Shown here: positions 1 to 9,249 of the stretch, piece by piece
How the letters are laid out: the number at the start of each line of letters is the position of its first letter
Numbering within the stretch: position 1 is the stretch's first letter
Assembly (NCBI GenBank): GCA_963812945.1
Contig: CAWEXD010000004.1
Coordinates: 186,001 to 250,000, forward strand
DNA: 64,000 nt
Direction of reading: 5' to 3'
Source: DASRDR01 sp963812945 [NCBI: uncultured Candidatus Rokubacteria bacterium]
GTDB lineage: Bacteria; Methylomirabilota; Methylomirabilia; Rokubacteriales
Notes under the pieces: generated by a model
Told to the model about the DNA's origin: nothing
The model's input: the letters and a program-made list of their open reading frames with translations, nothing else
The model's database searches: none
Translations under genes and position numbers: made by a program

Positions 1-421
1 GCGCGCCGTCGATCCCTCGCCGGTCCGGCTGGAGGAAGTGGATCCCGCCCGGCGCGCCGGGTGCGGACACCCGGCTGCCGCTGTCTCCGGTGGCCCAGTA
101 CTGCGGCCAGTCGACCCAGGGGCCGCGCCGGAGCTCGACCGCCCGGGCGCCCCCACGGCATCGGGCACGGCTCTCGTCGACCGTGCCGAGGAATCGCTGA
201 GCGCGATCCTCGGCGACCGGACGAAACCCCGCCCAGAGCGTTCGGAGACACGCCTCGAGGTCCGGGGGGGCATTCCCGCAGCCGCCGAGGAACAGCGCGA
301 TCCCGCACGCGCCGAGGAAGCCCGCCCGGACCCGCCGGCCTCGATGCCGCGGCCACCGCCGGCGGTGAACGCCACGCTCCACCGCGAGACGGCCCGTGAC
401 GAGGTCTGGGAGGGCGCGCAT
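1..421 (-). CDS. Lipoprotein of unknown function (3' end cut by window edge)
   Basis: An open minus-strand frame starts at the ATG at 421 and runs off the left edge. The N-terminus is arginine-rich (about 32 residues) and is followed by a hydrophobic stretch ending in the lipobox LFLGGC, so the mature protein is probably lipid-anchored at Cys48. A soluble domain with several Trp and Arg residues follows (for example GPWVDWPQYWATGDSGSR). The start lies 4 nt after the stop of the Dyp peroxidase gene, so it is the downstream member of the same operon. No family was recognised. The open frame, lipobox and spacing support a real gene; the start codon could be further in. Confidence 0.65.
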   Translation of the reverse strand, partial: MRALPDLVTGRLAVERGVHRRRWPRHRGRRVRAGFLGACGIALFLGGCGNAPPDLEACLRTLWAGFRPVAEDRAQRFLGTVDESRARCRGGARAVELRRGPWVDWPQYWATGDSGSRVSAPGAPGGIHFLQPDRRGIDGA

Positions 422-425
422 GGGC

Positions 426-1940
426 TCAGCCGCCGAAGCCGGTGAGGTAGCGCAAGGCCCGGATGCCCGGCAGGAAGAAGTACGCCCCGCCGCGGACGGT
501 GACGAACTGCGGCAGACCCGTGATGCGGCGCCGCACGCCCGCGTCCTGCGGCAGGGAGAAGGTATCCGTGGCCGGACAGCCGGGCACACGCTCCCTGGTT
601 CCCATGAGCGGATCGCTCTCCTCGGCGAGACCGCCGAACTTCGTGCCCAAGAGCCAGGCGCTCTGCACGAACTCGAACTGCCGGGCGATGCTGGCGTTGA
701 GGCCGATGAAGTACAGCCCTCGCTCCTCGTCGTCAGGGTCGCCGGGCCGGATCGCCTCCTCGACGGGCATCGACGGGCCATACTCGCGCCCCCGCCGGAG
801 AATCCGGTGGAAGCGCGTGGAGGAGACCACGTCCTCGCGGATGCCCTTCCGGCCGAATCCGAGCGTGCGGACGAGTCGACTCACGAACCCGACCGGATGG
901 CCCGGCAGGTCGGCGTTGCGCGGGTTGGCGCGGCGAATGTGGGCGCCGAGCGGACAGTCGATGCCGTGGGGGTCCGACTCGAAGGTGAACTGATTGTACC
1001 GGACGTCATCCGGATCCTCCGGGTCGATCCCGGGAATCGGCCGGCCTTCCGCCGAGACGAGCGGGTCGCCGGACATGGTTCGACCGACCATCGCCTCGGC
1101 CAGCGCGCGGCGAGCCTGGGCGTCGCCGTTCGCCTGCCGCTGGAGGAACTGCCAGAAGCTCCGGACGTCCTGCCGGAGCTGCCGTATGACGAGATAGGTG
1201 CCGTTGCAGCCGACGTCGCGGCGGCCCGGGACGTCCTCGGCGAGAGGCAGCTCGCCCCGGGGATCGTCCGCCCCGTCGATGAGCGGGCGGTCGGTGTACT
1301 GGCCGTACTCGTTCGGATAGCCGAGCAGGAATTCTCCCAGGGCGACGACATTGCCGTACTCGATCTGGTCGCTCCCGTCGATGACTCGCCGGCGATCCCA
1401 GTCCAGCACCGGCTGGCTGATGCCGTCGACGAAGCCGAAGGCCTCCACGCCGTCGAGCGGCGCCGGGGGCGGGGTCGAGAGCACCTGGAACGCGGCGTTC
1501 CAGGGGTCCCGCATCACCGTCCGCGCCCAGGCGTCGAGCAGTCCGAGCTCCGCATAGAGCAGGACGAGGACGTGCGGGATCTTGCCGGGCCCTCCCCACT
1601 GCCAGCTGGACGGCGCGCTGGCGCCCACGTCCCCCAGCCGTCGAGAGCGGCCCTCCTCGCCGGCGAGGCCGGAGACGAACTCGGGGGAGAATCCCGAGAC
1701 GATCGGCGCCGGGACCGCCAGCGCCTCCAGCCCCTCGCGGGTGAAGGCCACTTGCAGCGCCGTCCGGGGCCGCGGCAGGGCGCGGACGGCGGTCGTGACG
1801 GGCGCCGCCCGCAGCCACGCGCGGGCCGCCCGGGGATTGGCGATGCGGAGGAGGAAGAAGCGGGCCTCGGTCATGTGGCCGTGGCCGTGGCGCACCAGGC
1901 CCTGCACGTCGCTGAAGTCCACCGCGGCGGGTGGCGTCAT
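426..1940 (-). CDS. Dyp-type haem peroxidase
   Basis: 504-aa dye-decolourising-type peroxidase, which uses H2O2 to oxidise aromatic or other reductants at a haem. Visible family marks are GFVDG (residues 169-173, with the catalytic Asp), NGTYLVIRQL (246-255), CPLGAHIRRANPR (329-341), whose His334 is the expected proximal haem ligand, and the ILRRG segment (380-384) supplying the distal Arg. No signal peptide is seen, so it is cytoplasmic or exported with a partner. It sits between the lipoprotein gene (4 nt downstream) and the two-TM protein gene (13 nt upstream) in an oxidative operon with a GMC flavoprotein and a di-haem cytochrome. The family call is secure; the substrate is unknown. Confidence 0.93.
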   Translation of the reverse strand: MTPPAAVDFSDVQGLVRHGHGHMTEARFFLLRIANPRAARAWLRAAPVTTAVRALPRPRTALQVAFTREGLEALAVPAPIVSGFSPEFVSGLAGEEGRSRRLGDVGASAPSSWQWGGPGKIPHVLVLLYAELGLLDAWARTVMRDPWNAAFQVLSTPPPAPLDGVEAFGFVDGISQPVLDWDRRRVIDGSDQIEYGNVVALGEFLLGYPNEYGQYTDRPLIDGADDPRGELPLAEDVPGRRDVGCNGTYLVIRQLRQDVRSFWQFLQRQANGDAQARRALAEAMVGRTMSGDPLVSAEGRPIPGIDPEDPDDVRYNQFTFESDPHGIDCPLGAHIRRANPRNADLPGHPVGFVSRLVRTLGFGRKGIREDVVSSTRFHRILRRGREYGPSMPVEEAIRPGDPDDEERGLYFIGLNASIARQFEFVQSAWLLGTKFGGLAEESDPLMGTRERVPGCPATDTFSLPQDAGVRRRITGLPQFVTVRGGAYFFLPGIRALRYLTGFGG

Positions 1941-1953
1941 CGTCGGGCGTCCA

Positions 1954-3255
1954 TCAGAGGAGACGCAGCCATTCCCGGGCCTCGTCGTCCGTCATCGACG
2001 GCTGCTCCAGGCCCGCGCGGATGCGGCTGTTGCGCAGGAGCTCGAAGGCGGTGAGGCCAGGATGGGCGTTGTACCAGACCTCCGTCGGCAGCTCGTGCCG
2101 CCGGATGAAGTACTTGAACTTCTGCTCGGCCTTGGCGCCGCCGAAGATGAGCCACCGGGTGCGCGGGTAGCCGACGGCATTGCCGAACACGACGTTCAAG
2201 CCGAAGGCGACCTTGTTGATGAAGTCGTCCGTGTAGCTCTCCAGGCTGCCGTCGTAGTTGCTGACGAACAGCAGCCGGCGCTTGTTGTCGAGAAACGTCC
2301 AGCGCGCGAAGTGGATCGTGTTGGCGCGCCCGAGGAAGCCCCGCGAGTAGACGTGCCGCACCGTGTAGCTCACGAGCCAGAACATGAAAACCAGCGTCGT
2401 GCGACGAAACCAGCCCGGCTTGAGGGAGCCCATGATGCCGACCTGGTTCGTGACGTCGTGGTCCTCCAGGTCGGCCAGGCGCGCGAGGTGCTCGGGATCG
2501 GGCCGGGGGGCGATCTCGGGATCCGCCCGCTCCCGGCGGCGCAGCGCAAGCGCGAAGAACGGCAGATAGAGGAGCAAGAGCGGGAGCGCGAGGAGAAGGA
2601 CGAGGGGCACGCCGACCGCATGGAGCAGGCTCCGCAGCCGCCAGCCCCGCGGCGTGGGCGCCGCCGCGGTCAGAGTGAGGCGACCGGCCTGGCGCTCCCG
2701 GGCGACGAACGCGCGGAGGTCGTCGCCGATCTGAGCCGGCGCCCGGCCGGCCAGCGCCGCCGCGTTGGCATCGAGGTAGGCCTCCAGCGCCTGGCGCAGC
2801 GCGCTCTCCTCGCGGATCTGCCGCACCGTTCGGCCCACCCAGTTCACGTAGTGGGCGGCGGGCGGATGGTCTCGCGCCTTGATCCACTGGAGCAGATCGC
2901 CGGCCGCCGGGCCTCCTTGGCAATGGGAGAAGATGCGCCGGAGTCCCGGCTCCGCGCGCGCCGCCAGATCCGCGAGGAAGTCGTCCGCCGGTCCGTCACA
3001 ATCCCCCATGAAGGCCAGGGCCACGAGATGGCTGGCCGGCGTCACCCCGTGCTCCGCGATGTCCTTCGCCGTCTGGTCGTCGAGCACGGTGAGGCGCGCG
3101 AAGTGCAGACGATCGAATCGGCCGAAGGGCACGAGGCTGTTGTCCGGATCCGCCACCCCCGGCCGCCGGTTCATGGAGGCCAGCAGTGCCCTCAGTTCGC
3201 TCTCGCGGCCGTCCTCGAGCGCCGCCACGACCGCGAAGCTGGACTGCGGCGTCAT
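1954..3255 (-). CDS. Membrane-associated protein with a repeated HFAR-x-T-x-LDD motif
   Basis: 433-aa protein of no family I can name. The N-terminal part carries HFARLTVLDD near residue 51. The C-terminal part carries a related HFARWTFLDN followed by LLFVSNYDGS, suggesting two copies of one alpha/beta fold. Between them are two hydrophobic stretches (about 213-240, Leu-rich, and about 285-300) that look like membrane helices. The arrangement suggests two soluble domains on one side of the membrane joined by a hairpin. It lies 13 nt upstream of the Dyp peroxidase gene and 7 nt downstream of the next gene, so it is cotranscribed. It may be a membrane anchor or lipid-acting partner for the peroxidase, which is inference only. 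Confidence 0.8.
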   Translation of the reverse strand: MTPQSSFAVVAALEDGRESELRALLASMNRRPGVADPDNSLVPFGRFDRLHFARLTVLDDQTAKDIAEHGVTPASHLVALAFMGDCDGPADDFLADLAARAEPGLRRIFSHCQGGPAAGDLLQWIKARDHPPAAHYVNWVGRTVRQIREESALRQALEAYLDANAAALAGRAPAQIGDDLRAFVARERQAGRLTLTAAAPTPRGWRLRSLLHAVGVPLVLLLALPLLLLYLPFFALALRRRERADPEIAPRPDPEHLARLADLEDHDVTNQVGIMGSLKPGWFRRTTLVFMFWLVSYTVRHVYSRGFLGRANTIHFARWTFLDNKRRLLFVSNYDGSLESYTDDFINKVAFGLNVVFGNAVGYPRTRWLIFGGAKAEQKFKYFIRRHELPTEVWYNAHPGLTAFELLRNSRIRAGLEQPSMTDDEAREWLRLL

Positions 3256-3262
3256 GACCCCG

Positions 3263-3694
3263 TCAGAACTTCAGGGCGAAATCCATGAGGCGTCTCTTGT
3301 TCCAGTAGACCTTGCCCAGATACAGGCCCGGGCCGATCTGGCGGATCTCGTCGCGAATCCACTGTGCGACGAGCGAGGTGTCCGAGTAGTCGAGGACGAT
3401 GCACTCCTTGCCGTCCAGCCAGCTCGGCGCCTTGTACACCCTGGCGATGATGGCGTTCAGGCCGAAGGGCAGGATCCGGTTCTTCAGCTGGCCCTTCTTG
3501 CCATCGAAGGTCTTGCCTTGCCACGCGAAGTGGCTGACGATCTTCGCCATGTCGGCGGTGTAGGTCGTGCCCGGAGCGACGATCGCGGTGCCGTCCGCCT
3601 CGCCGTCGGGAATGTCGCCGGGCGGGCTGTTCGTGAACAGCTCGTCGAGCTGGACCTGGGACATCGTCATCAGCTGGGGCACGTCGTACGCCAT
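3263..3694 (-). CDS. Small conserved protein, possibly lipocalin-like
   Basis: 143-aa protein. The ATG at 3694 is chosen because AGGAGG lies 8 nt upstream; longer reading in this frame runs back into the GMC gene. The sequence alternates aromatic and charged strands (HFAWQGKTFDGKK, VLDYSDTS, GLYLGKVYW), a pattern resembling small lipocalin-like or DUF4334-type barrels, but no diagnostic motif is visible. It has no signal peptide. It lies 20 nt downstream of the GMC oxidoreductase gene and 7 nt upstream of the membrane-protein gene, so it belongs to the operon and may bind the lipophilic substrate or product of the flavoprotein (inference). Confidence 0.8.
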   Translation of the reverse strand: MAYDVPQLMTMSQVQLDELFTNSPPGDIPDGEADGTAIVAPGTTYTADMAKIVSHFAWQGKTFDGKKGQLKNRILPFGLNAIIARVYKAPSWLDGKECIVLDYSDTSLVAQWIRDEIRQIGPGLYLGKVYWNKRRLMDFALKF

Positions 3695-3714
3695 GGCCGT
3701 CGCCTCCTGTGCTG

Positions 3715-5625
3715 TCAATCTCTCGCCGCGGCGAGGATGTCGTCGGCCGCCTTCTCGGCGACCATGTAGATCGCGCTGGCGGGGAAGAAACCCGGGATCC
3801 GAGGGAAGACCGACGCGTCGACCACACGGAGGCCGGCGGTGCCGTGCACACGGAAGTCGGTGGTCAGCACCCCGCCCTTGTCCCGGGGGCCGATCGCGCA
3901 GCTGCAGGACGCGTGATGGCCCCAGGCGTGATTCCGCGCGAATTCCCGCAGGTCGGCGTCGGACTGCACGTGCCGGCCGGGCAGCTCTTCCTCGGCGACG
4001 AGCCCGTCGCGCACCAGCCCGTCGGTGATGCGCCGGGCGAGCCTGATGCCCGCGACCACCGAGTCCAGGTCCTCCCCCGACGCGTCGCTCCCCTCTTCGA
4101 AGTAGCGGAAGTTGACGTGGGGCGGCTCGCGCGGATCGGCCGAGCGCAGGGTCACCTCGCCGGCCCGGTTGTTCGTGTGGGCCTTCAGGATCGTCCACGT
4201 GAGCTGGTCGAGGCGCTGGGCGATGGGCAGGGAGTACCCGGGATAGTAGCCCTCGAACCGCGCGAGCAGGCCGAAGCAGTAGAGATCCGGCAGGGCGCGG
4301 GCGGGCGCGGAGCGCGCGGCCACCCCGAGCAGCGCGCCGTTGCTCGCGTAGACGCCCTTCCGCCGGTTCGCCCACTCGCGGTGCTGCGGGTCGTCTCGTG
4401 TGAACCGGGCTCCCGCGAGCACCTTCCAGTGGTCGAAGTTCATGCGGTACACCACGCCGATCTCGTACCGGTCCTGGAGGTTCCGTCCCACACCCGGAAG
4501 CGGCACCCGGACCTTGATGCCGTGGCGCTCGAGCGCCTCCCGCGGCCCGATGCCTGACAGCATCAGGAGCTGGGGCGTGTTGAAGGCGCCGCCGGCCAGG
4601 ATGACCTCCCGCGACGCGCGCACCTCACGCCGCTCGCCCGGCGCGCCGCTCGGGCGCCGGTGCGCCTGGTAGAGGCGCTCTCCGTGGAGGTACTCCACGC
4701 CGATCGCCCGGTTCGCCCGGTCGAGGAGCACGCGGGTCGCCAGCGCGTCGAGCTCGATCCGCAGGCACTCCGGATGCCGCCGGGCGACGTCGAGGACGCG
4801 CTCTCGCGAGCCGGTCCGCGCGTGATTCCAGGTCGTGAGCGGCGTGTAGCCGATGCCGACGGCGTTGCGCTTCACCAGCCGCCAGTCGTTCGGATCGGCC
4901 TTGCCCTGGATCAGCCACCACAGCCGCGTCAGCCACGGGGCGACGGCCTGGTTCGCGCGGCGAGCGGATTTCTTCATGACCTTCCGCAGGGCGCGATCCC
5001 GCAGCGCGGGTCGGACGTCCGCCCGCTCCGTGGAGAGCCATCCCGCAAAGCCATGGCGCGTGAGATCGATGCCCAGCTTCGCGAGCCAGCGGTGCACCGG
5101 GCGGTGGTGACAGTTCTCGAGTCGCCGGAAGTACCGGTGCATGCTCGCGGCGCTCCAGGAGGGATCTCCGGTGAGCGCGGCGATGCCGTTCCAGTCGTCC
5201 TCGTGCGGATACACGAAGATCAGGGCGTTGTGGGCGGTGCAGCCCCCCAGGGTCCCGGCCCGCGGATAGAACACGCCGTCGACAAACCGGTCGTTCCACG
5301 TCTTCCGGTACTTCGGGTCCTGGTGCTGGCGGGCGTCGCTCTCGTAGTGCCGGACGAAGAAGTCCCATGTCATCGCGTCGTTCTCGGACGCGAAGGCGTG
5401 GAAGGCGGGCACGTCGTAGTCCTCGGGCAGACGCTGGCCGTCGGGGTCGACGGGGTCCCCGCCGACCATGTGGCGGGGGTTCCCGCCCGCTTCGAGCAGC
5501 ACGACGGTGTGGCCCGCCTCGGCGAGGCGGGCGGCCAGCGTTCCACCGCCCGCGCCCGAGCCCACCACGACGTACTCGCAGTCGGCCCGGCGCGGGGTGT
5601 CCGACGACATGCGCGAATCGCTCAC
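3715..5625 (-). CDS. GMC-family FAD-dependent oxidoreductase
   Basis: 636-aa glucose-methanol-choline oxidoreductase, oxidising an alcohol with FAD. The ADP-binding fingerprint GSGAGGGTLAARLAEAGHTV starts near residue 22 with acidic LLEAGG after it. The C-terminal active-site segment HAWGHHASCSCAIG (566-579) has the conserved His at about 571, and the terminal block VVDASVFPRIPG is typical of the family. The gene following the cytochrome starts 1 nt after the cytochrome stop codon, so the pair is translationally linked. GMC enzymes often hand electrons to a cytochrome c, which fits. An internal ATG at codon 6 is an alternative start. The likely substrate class is a sterol, terpenoid or long-chain alcohol, but the sequence does not settle it. 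Confidence 0.93.
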   Translation of the reverse strand: MSDSRMSSDTPRRADCEYVVVGSGAGGGTLAARLAEAGHTVVLLEAGGNPRHMVGGDPVDPDGQRLPEDYDVPAFHAFASENDAMTWDFFVRHYESDARQHQDPKYRKTWNDRFVDGVFYPRAGTLGGCTAHNALIFVYPHEDDWNGIAALTGDPSWSAASMHRYFRRLENCHHRPVHRWLAKLGIDLTRHGFAGWLSTERADVRPALRDRALRKVMKKSARRANQAVAPWLTRLWWLIQGKADPNDWRLVKRNAVGIGYTPLTTWNHARTGSRERVLDVARRHPECLRIELDALATRVLLDRANRAIGVEYLHGERLYQAHRRPSGAPGERREVRASREVILAGGAFNTPQLLMLSGIGPREALERHGIKVRVPLPGVGRNLQDRYEIGVVYRMNFDHWKVLAGARFTRDDPQHREWANRRKGVYASNGALLGVAARSAPARALPDLYCFGLLARFEGYYPGYSLPIAQRLDQLTWTILKAHTNNRAGEVTLRSADPREPPHVNFRYFEEGSDASGEDLDSVVAGIRLARRITDGLVRDGLVAEEELPGRHVQSDADLREFARNHAWGHHASCSCAIGPRDKGGVLTTDFRVHGTAGLRVVDASVFPRIPGFFPASAIYMVAEKAADDILAAARD

Positions 5626-5626
5626 C

Positions 5627-8086
5627 CTAGAAGGTCTTCAGGAACTCGATCAAGGCTCGCTTGTCCGCGTCGCTCAGCCCGGGCTCCTCGGTGAAGGCGC
5701 CCGTTCCGAAGTAGTGACCGCGGTTGACGACGAAGTCCGGGCACTTGTTGAGCTCGAGGAGCTGCGGCACCAGAGGGGCGAACGCCTTGCGCACCTCCTC
5801 GTCGCTGGACGCGCGTTCCACCTTCTTCAGGGCCTGGACCAGGTCGTGCAGCATGGGCAAGAGCTTCTTGATGTGTGCGGCGCGCTCCGAGAGATCGGCG
5901 CCGTCCGGCATCATCTCCAGATTCGCCATCAGGTTGACCGGGGTGCCCTTGGGAATGGGCCCGATCTCCACCCCGCCCTCGCCGAACGCCCAGGGCAGGT
6001 GCCGATTGAGCCGGCCCAGCAACGGCTGCAGCGCCTCGGGCAGGTAGCCGCCCGCCACCCGGAGGTAGCTTGGCGCGGTCGTCCGGTCGATCCAGCCGGG
6101 CACCCGGTCGCCGAGCACCGTGTCCTTCTCCCGGCGCTCCGGCCACAAGAGCTTCTCGATGGAGTCCTGGAACGACGCCATGCGCGCCTCGACGGAAGGG
6201 CTCCACTTGAAGTCGCCGAGGCTGTTGTTGAGGAGGAACGGCGCCGTCGACCAGACGCTGACGAGAGAGGCCGGCCGGGTGTAGCCGCGGCCGCCGGCCG
6301 GCATCTTGTGCGGGCGTGGCTGGCCGGTGAAAGGATCGTGCACCGTGATCGTCCCCACCGACGGCAGGTCCTTGTAGGACTGGGAGGAGAAGTTGTCCCA
6401 GATGTTGCCGCCGATCGCGTTGGTCGCCAGCGGGCTGCAGGCGTTCGTCTCGAGAAGCGTGACGGGCACCCGCAGCTCGTTCGACAGGAGGTTGCCCTCG
6501 AGGAAGTCCTTGGCGAGAACGATCTGCCGCATCTTCTGCTTGTACTCGTCGGTCTTGGTCCAGTCCCAGTACCGGGTCCAGCAGGTGAGGTAGCCGGGCC
6601 CCGCACAGCCGCCGGGATCGACGCCCGGCGCCGGGGTGGGCGCCTTGCTCGAGTGGCAGCGGGCGCAGCGCTCGGCGAACACGACCTTGCCCCGCTGGAG
6701 CACCGACTGGTCCTTCGTCAGGTACGCGGCGCCGCCGGGCGCGTCCTGCAAGCGGTGCGGGGTGGCGGTCTTCAGGAAGAACTGCGCCATGGCTGGTGTC
6801 TGGGTCTCGGTCGCCAGCCAGTAAGGGGAGTTCTTGCGGGCGACGCTGATCTCGATCGGGGTGATCGGCTTGCCGCCCACCAGGGCGTTGAAATGCAGCA
6901 TCCACTCCTCGCTGAAGAGGCCGATGTTCAGGTACACGCGGTTGAGCGCCCCGAGCGCGCCCACCGAGTCGGAGCCGTCCTTGAGGACTTTGGGGGTCCA
7001 GACCGTGTTCGGCTTCTGGAAGAACTCCGTGAGCGGCCCGGCCTTGACGTAGTCGTTCAGCTGGGCGTTGTTCAGGCCGCCGCCCGCGAGCGTCTCCTTC
7101 CCCCACCGCTTGCCGATCTCGAGCCGCGGGCCCAGCAGGTAGACCGCGTTCATGGTGCGGGGGTTGTTGATGTAGTCCGTGGAGACGAGCGACGTGTCGA
7201 GCGCCCCCGGTCGCGACGTGTGAAGCAGCTGGAACATGTAGTTGGACTCGTCCTTCTTCCAGCTGAAGATCCGGTCGACCCAGAAGTACTGGGCGCCCAC
7301 GTTGGAGGCGAGGTTCTCCCACTTCGGGTTCTCGGGATCGGCGGGCGGCTTGATCGGGTTCGGGCCGACGTGGCAGAACCCGCACGACATCCCCACGCGA
7401 TACGGCCGCACGAGGTCCTTCGAGTTGTAGTAGGCCGGGTCGCTGTAGTACTTCACCGGGTCCCACTTCTTGGCGGCCGCCTCGTCGAAGGCGGGGTTCG
7501 GGAACAGGCGAAGGCCCACGACCCCGGACGCGTATCCGTAGTAGGACCCGGCGGGGATGTTGCGGCCGCGAGCGCCCACGCGGACCCCCGGATACTTCTG
7601 CTCGCTCTCGAAGGGATCGGCCGGGCAATCGGCGCGGCGGCGGTCGAGCCAGAGGCCGTGGCGCTTCTCGTCGGGACCGGTCGGCTTCTCGAAGCACGGC
7701 TCGTTGACGAGCCCGAGGTACCGCCAGCGGGTGTCGCGTTTCAGGTGCTCGAGGCTCTTGTCGGGGTGTGACGAGACGATCTTGAGCAGATCGAAGAGGC
7801 CGAAGCTGTCGACGGAGATCCTGTCCCAGAACCGGTCGTTCCCGCCCGTCCACACGATCCAGGTGTTGCGCCCCTGCACTTCCTCGCGCGTGAGGGCGCC
7901 CCCGCCGTCCATGTCCCGGAAGTAGTCCTCGTCGGCCGCGGGGAACGAGGCGACGGCCCGGCCGGCCGTGCCGGCCTCGTCGACGACCTCCCCGGGACGC
8001 GGGCCATCCTTCCCGCATCCGATCGAGAGCAGGGTGACGCTCAAGCCCAGCAGGATGCCCCTCCAGCGGACGTCATGGGCGGCCAT
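5627..8086 (-). CDS. Di-haem cytochrome c lipoprotein, MauG/RoxA-like
   Basis: 819-aa exported lipoprotein. A hydrophobic segment ends at the lipobox LLSIGC, so Cys24 is the acylated residue. Two haem c sites are visible: CGFCH (235-239) and CARCH (474-478). The motif RNTWIVWTGGNDRFWD (73-88) and the length suggest the large di-haem peroxidase-like/RoxA-like group, which includes rubber oxygenases, but that subfamily call is tentative. AAGGAG lies 7 nt before the ATG. It is the first large gene of the oxidative operon and is joined to the GMC gene with a 1-nt gap. It is likely to receive electrons from the GMC protein in the periplasm, or to act itself as an oxygenase or peroxidase. Confidence 0.88.
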   Translation of the reverse strand: MAAHDVRWRGILLGLSVTLLSIGCGKDGPRPGEVVDEAGTAGRAVASFPAADEDYFRDMDGGGALTREEVQGRNTWIVWTGGNDRFWDRISVDSFGLFDLLKIVSSHPDKSLEHLKRDTRWRYLGLVNEPCFEKPTGPDEKRHGLWLDRRRADCPADPFESEQKYPGVRVGARGRNIPAGSYYGYASGVVGLRLFPNPAFDEAAAKKWDPVKYYSDPAYYNSKDLVRPYRVGMSCGFCHVGPNPIKPPADPENPKWENLASNVGAQYFWVDRIFSWKKDESNYMFQLLHTSRPGALDTSLVSTDYINNPRTMNAVYLLGPRLEIGKRWGKETLAGGGLNNAQLNDYVKAGPLTEFFQKPNTVWTPKVLKDGSDSVGALGALNRVYLNIGLFSEEWMLHFNALVGGKPITPIEISVARKNSPYWLATETQTPAMAQFFLKTATPHRLQDAPGGAAYLTKDQSVLQRGKVVFAERCARCHSSKAPTPAPGVDPGGCAGPGYLTCWTRYWDWTKTDEYKQKMRQIVLAKDFLEGNLLSNELRVPVTLLETNACSPLATNAIGGNIWDNFSSQSYKDLPSVGTITVHDPFTGQPRPHKMPAGGRGYTRPASLVSVWSTAPFLLNNSLGDFKWSPSVEARMASFQDSIEKLLWPERREKDTVLGDRVPGWIDRTTAPSYLRVAGGYLPEALQPLLGRLNRHLPWAFGEGGVEIGPIPKGTPVNLMANLEMMPDGADLSERAAHIKKLLPMLHDLVQALKKVERASSDEEVRKAFAPLVPQLLELNKCPDFVVNRGHYFGTGAFTEEPGLSDADKRALIEFLKTF

Positions 8087-8294
8087 GTGACGCTCCTTGT
8101 TTTGTGTGCACGCGCGGCGGCGGACCGGCCCCGGCCGACCTCGTTGCTTGTCGGCGCATCGTCAACTCGCTCGCCTTCCGGTTGCAGGGCTGGAAGTCGG
8201 TCTCGCTCGTGTCGGTCCGGCACACGATGATCGTGCCCTCGATCGAGGTCAGCTGGATGCGGTCATCGTCCACGAAGGAGCCGGTGAACCTCAC
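8073..8294 (-). CDS. Possible small protein, 73 aa, GTG start
   Basis: A short frame begins with GTG just after an in-frame TAG and overlaps the cytochrome start by 14 nt. The first 50 residues (for example TSIEGTIIVCRTDTSETDF) have an ordinary amino-acid mix; the tail is low-complexity. No ribosome site is convincing. A TAGAGT hexamer 10 nt upstream could serve as a -10 box, but there is no matching -35. It may be a real small gene or the remnant of one. No function was recognised. Confidence 0.35.
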   Translation of the reverse strand: MRFTGSFVDDDRIQLTSIEGTIIVCRTDTSETDFQPCNRKASELTMRRQATRSAGAGPPPRVHTKQGASHGRP

Positions 8295-8394
8295 GTTCCC
8301 GCCACTCTAGGCTGGGCGATGGCGGCGAGGAGGAGAGGGCCGGACGCCACCGTCCACAGGATGGACAGCGTCGTCGCGGCCCGCGCGACTCCTG

Positions 8395-9231
8395 TCACGC
8401 CTCTCGCCCGGACGACGTCCCCGAATGCCGCGCGGTGATCCGGCGCAGAACGCCCACCGCCAGCGCCGCGTCCTGGTACGTGTCCACGACTCGCTCGAGG
8501 CCGCGGTCCAGGAGCACTCCGAGGTCCGGGTTCGCCGGGTCCAGAGCCTGGTGGAGCGCGTCGAGATCCTCCTCGTCGAGATCGATGCCCTGGGTCCGCG
8601 CGTAGACGAGGACGGCGAGCCGAATGGTCTGGTTCTCGGGGCCGATGAGCGCCCGGATCGTCTCCACCAGCGCGCCCGGGGTCGCCTCGCTGAGCAGGAC
8701 GCGCAGCGTGTTGGTGAGGATCCGCCGCCGGCCGTCGAGCTTGCCGTCCTGGAGGTCGACGATCACGTCGCGCGGCGTGCGGGGCGCGTCGTCCTTGAGG
8801 TCGGCCCGGATGGCTTCCGCCACGGCGCGCGGCAGCTCGGGCAGGGTCAGCGCGTCGCGCGCCAGCGCCACCGGCAGCCGCGGCACGAGCACGAGCACCG
8901 CGCGGAGCCCGGTCACGACGTCCACCACGAGCTCGCCCGTCGTCAGGAGCTCCACGACCGCCCGGGCCTCGTCGGCCCGGATCGGCACGCCGCGTCGGCG
9001 GCCGACCGCGTCGAGAGCCCGCCCGATCACGGCGGGAGTGATCACCTCCCCGACGAGCGGCTCCCGCTGCCGCTCTCGCGCGCCCACGGCCAGAAGCGCG
9101 ATCAGCCCGGGCAGGGTGAAGCGGCCGTCCGCCGCCCGGTCGGGCGCATCGGAGGCGGACACGCCCGTGCGCGTCACGAAGGCGTCGGTCCGTCGGTTGA
9201 CCTCGCGCAGCAGCTCTTGCGTTCTTCTCAT
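8395..9231 (-). CDS. Conserved hypothetical protein, alpha-helical
   Basis: 278-aa protein rich in Leu, Ala, Arg and Asp, predicted mostly helical. It has no signal peptide and no recognised catalytic motif. The start is firm: GGAGG lies 5 nt before the ATG. The gene follows the patatin-like lipase gene with an 18-nt gap, so the two form an operon, and it precedes the cytochrome operon by about 300 nt. It has no Cys-rich site and no nucleotide-binding motif. A role as a partner or regulator of the lipase is possible but unsupported. Confidence 0.72.
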   Translation of the reverse strand: MRRTQELLREVNRRTDAFVTRTGVSASDAPDRAADGRFTLPGLIALLAVGARERQREPLVGEVITPAVIGRALDAVGRRRGVPIRADEARAVVELLTTGELVVDVVTGLRAVLVLVPRLPVALARDALTLPELPRAVAEAIRADLKDDAPRTPRDVIVDLQDGKLDGRRRILTNTLRVLLSEATPGALVETIRALIGPENQTIRLAVLVYARTQGIDLDEEDLDALHQALDPANPDLGVLLDRGLERVVDTYQDAALAVGVLRRITARHSGTSSGREA

Positions 9232-9249
9232 GATCGCCTCCGCCGGCGC

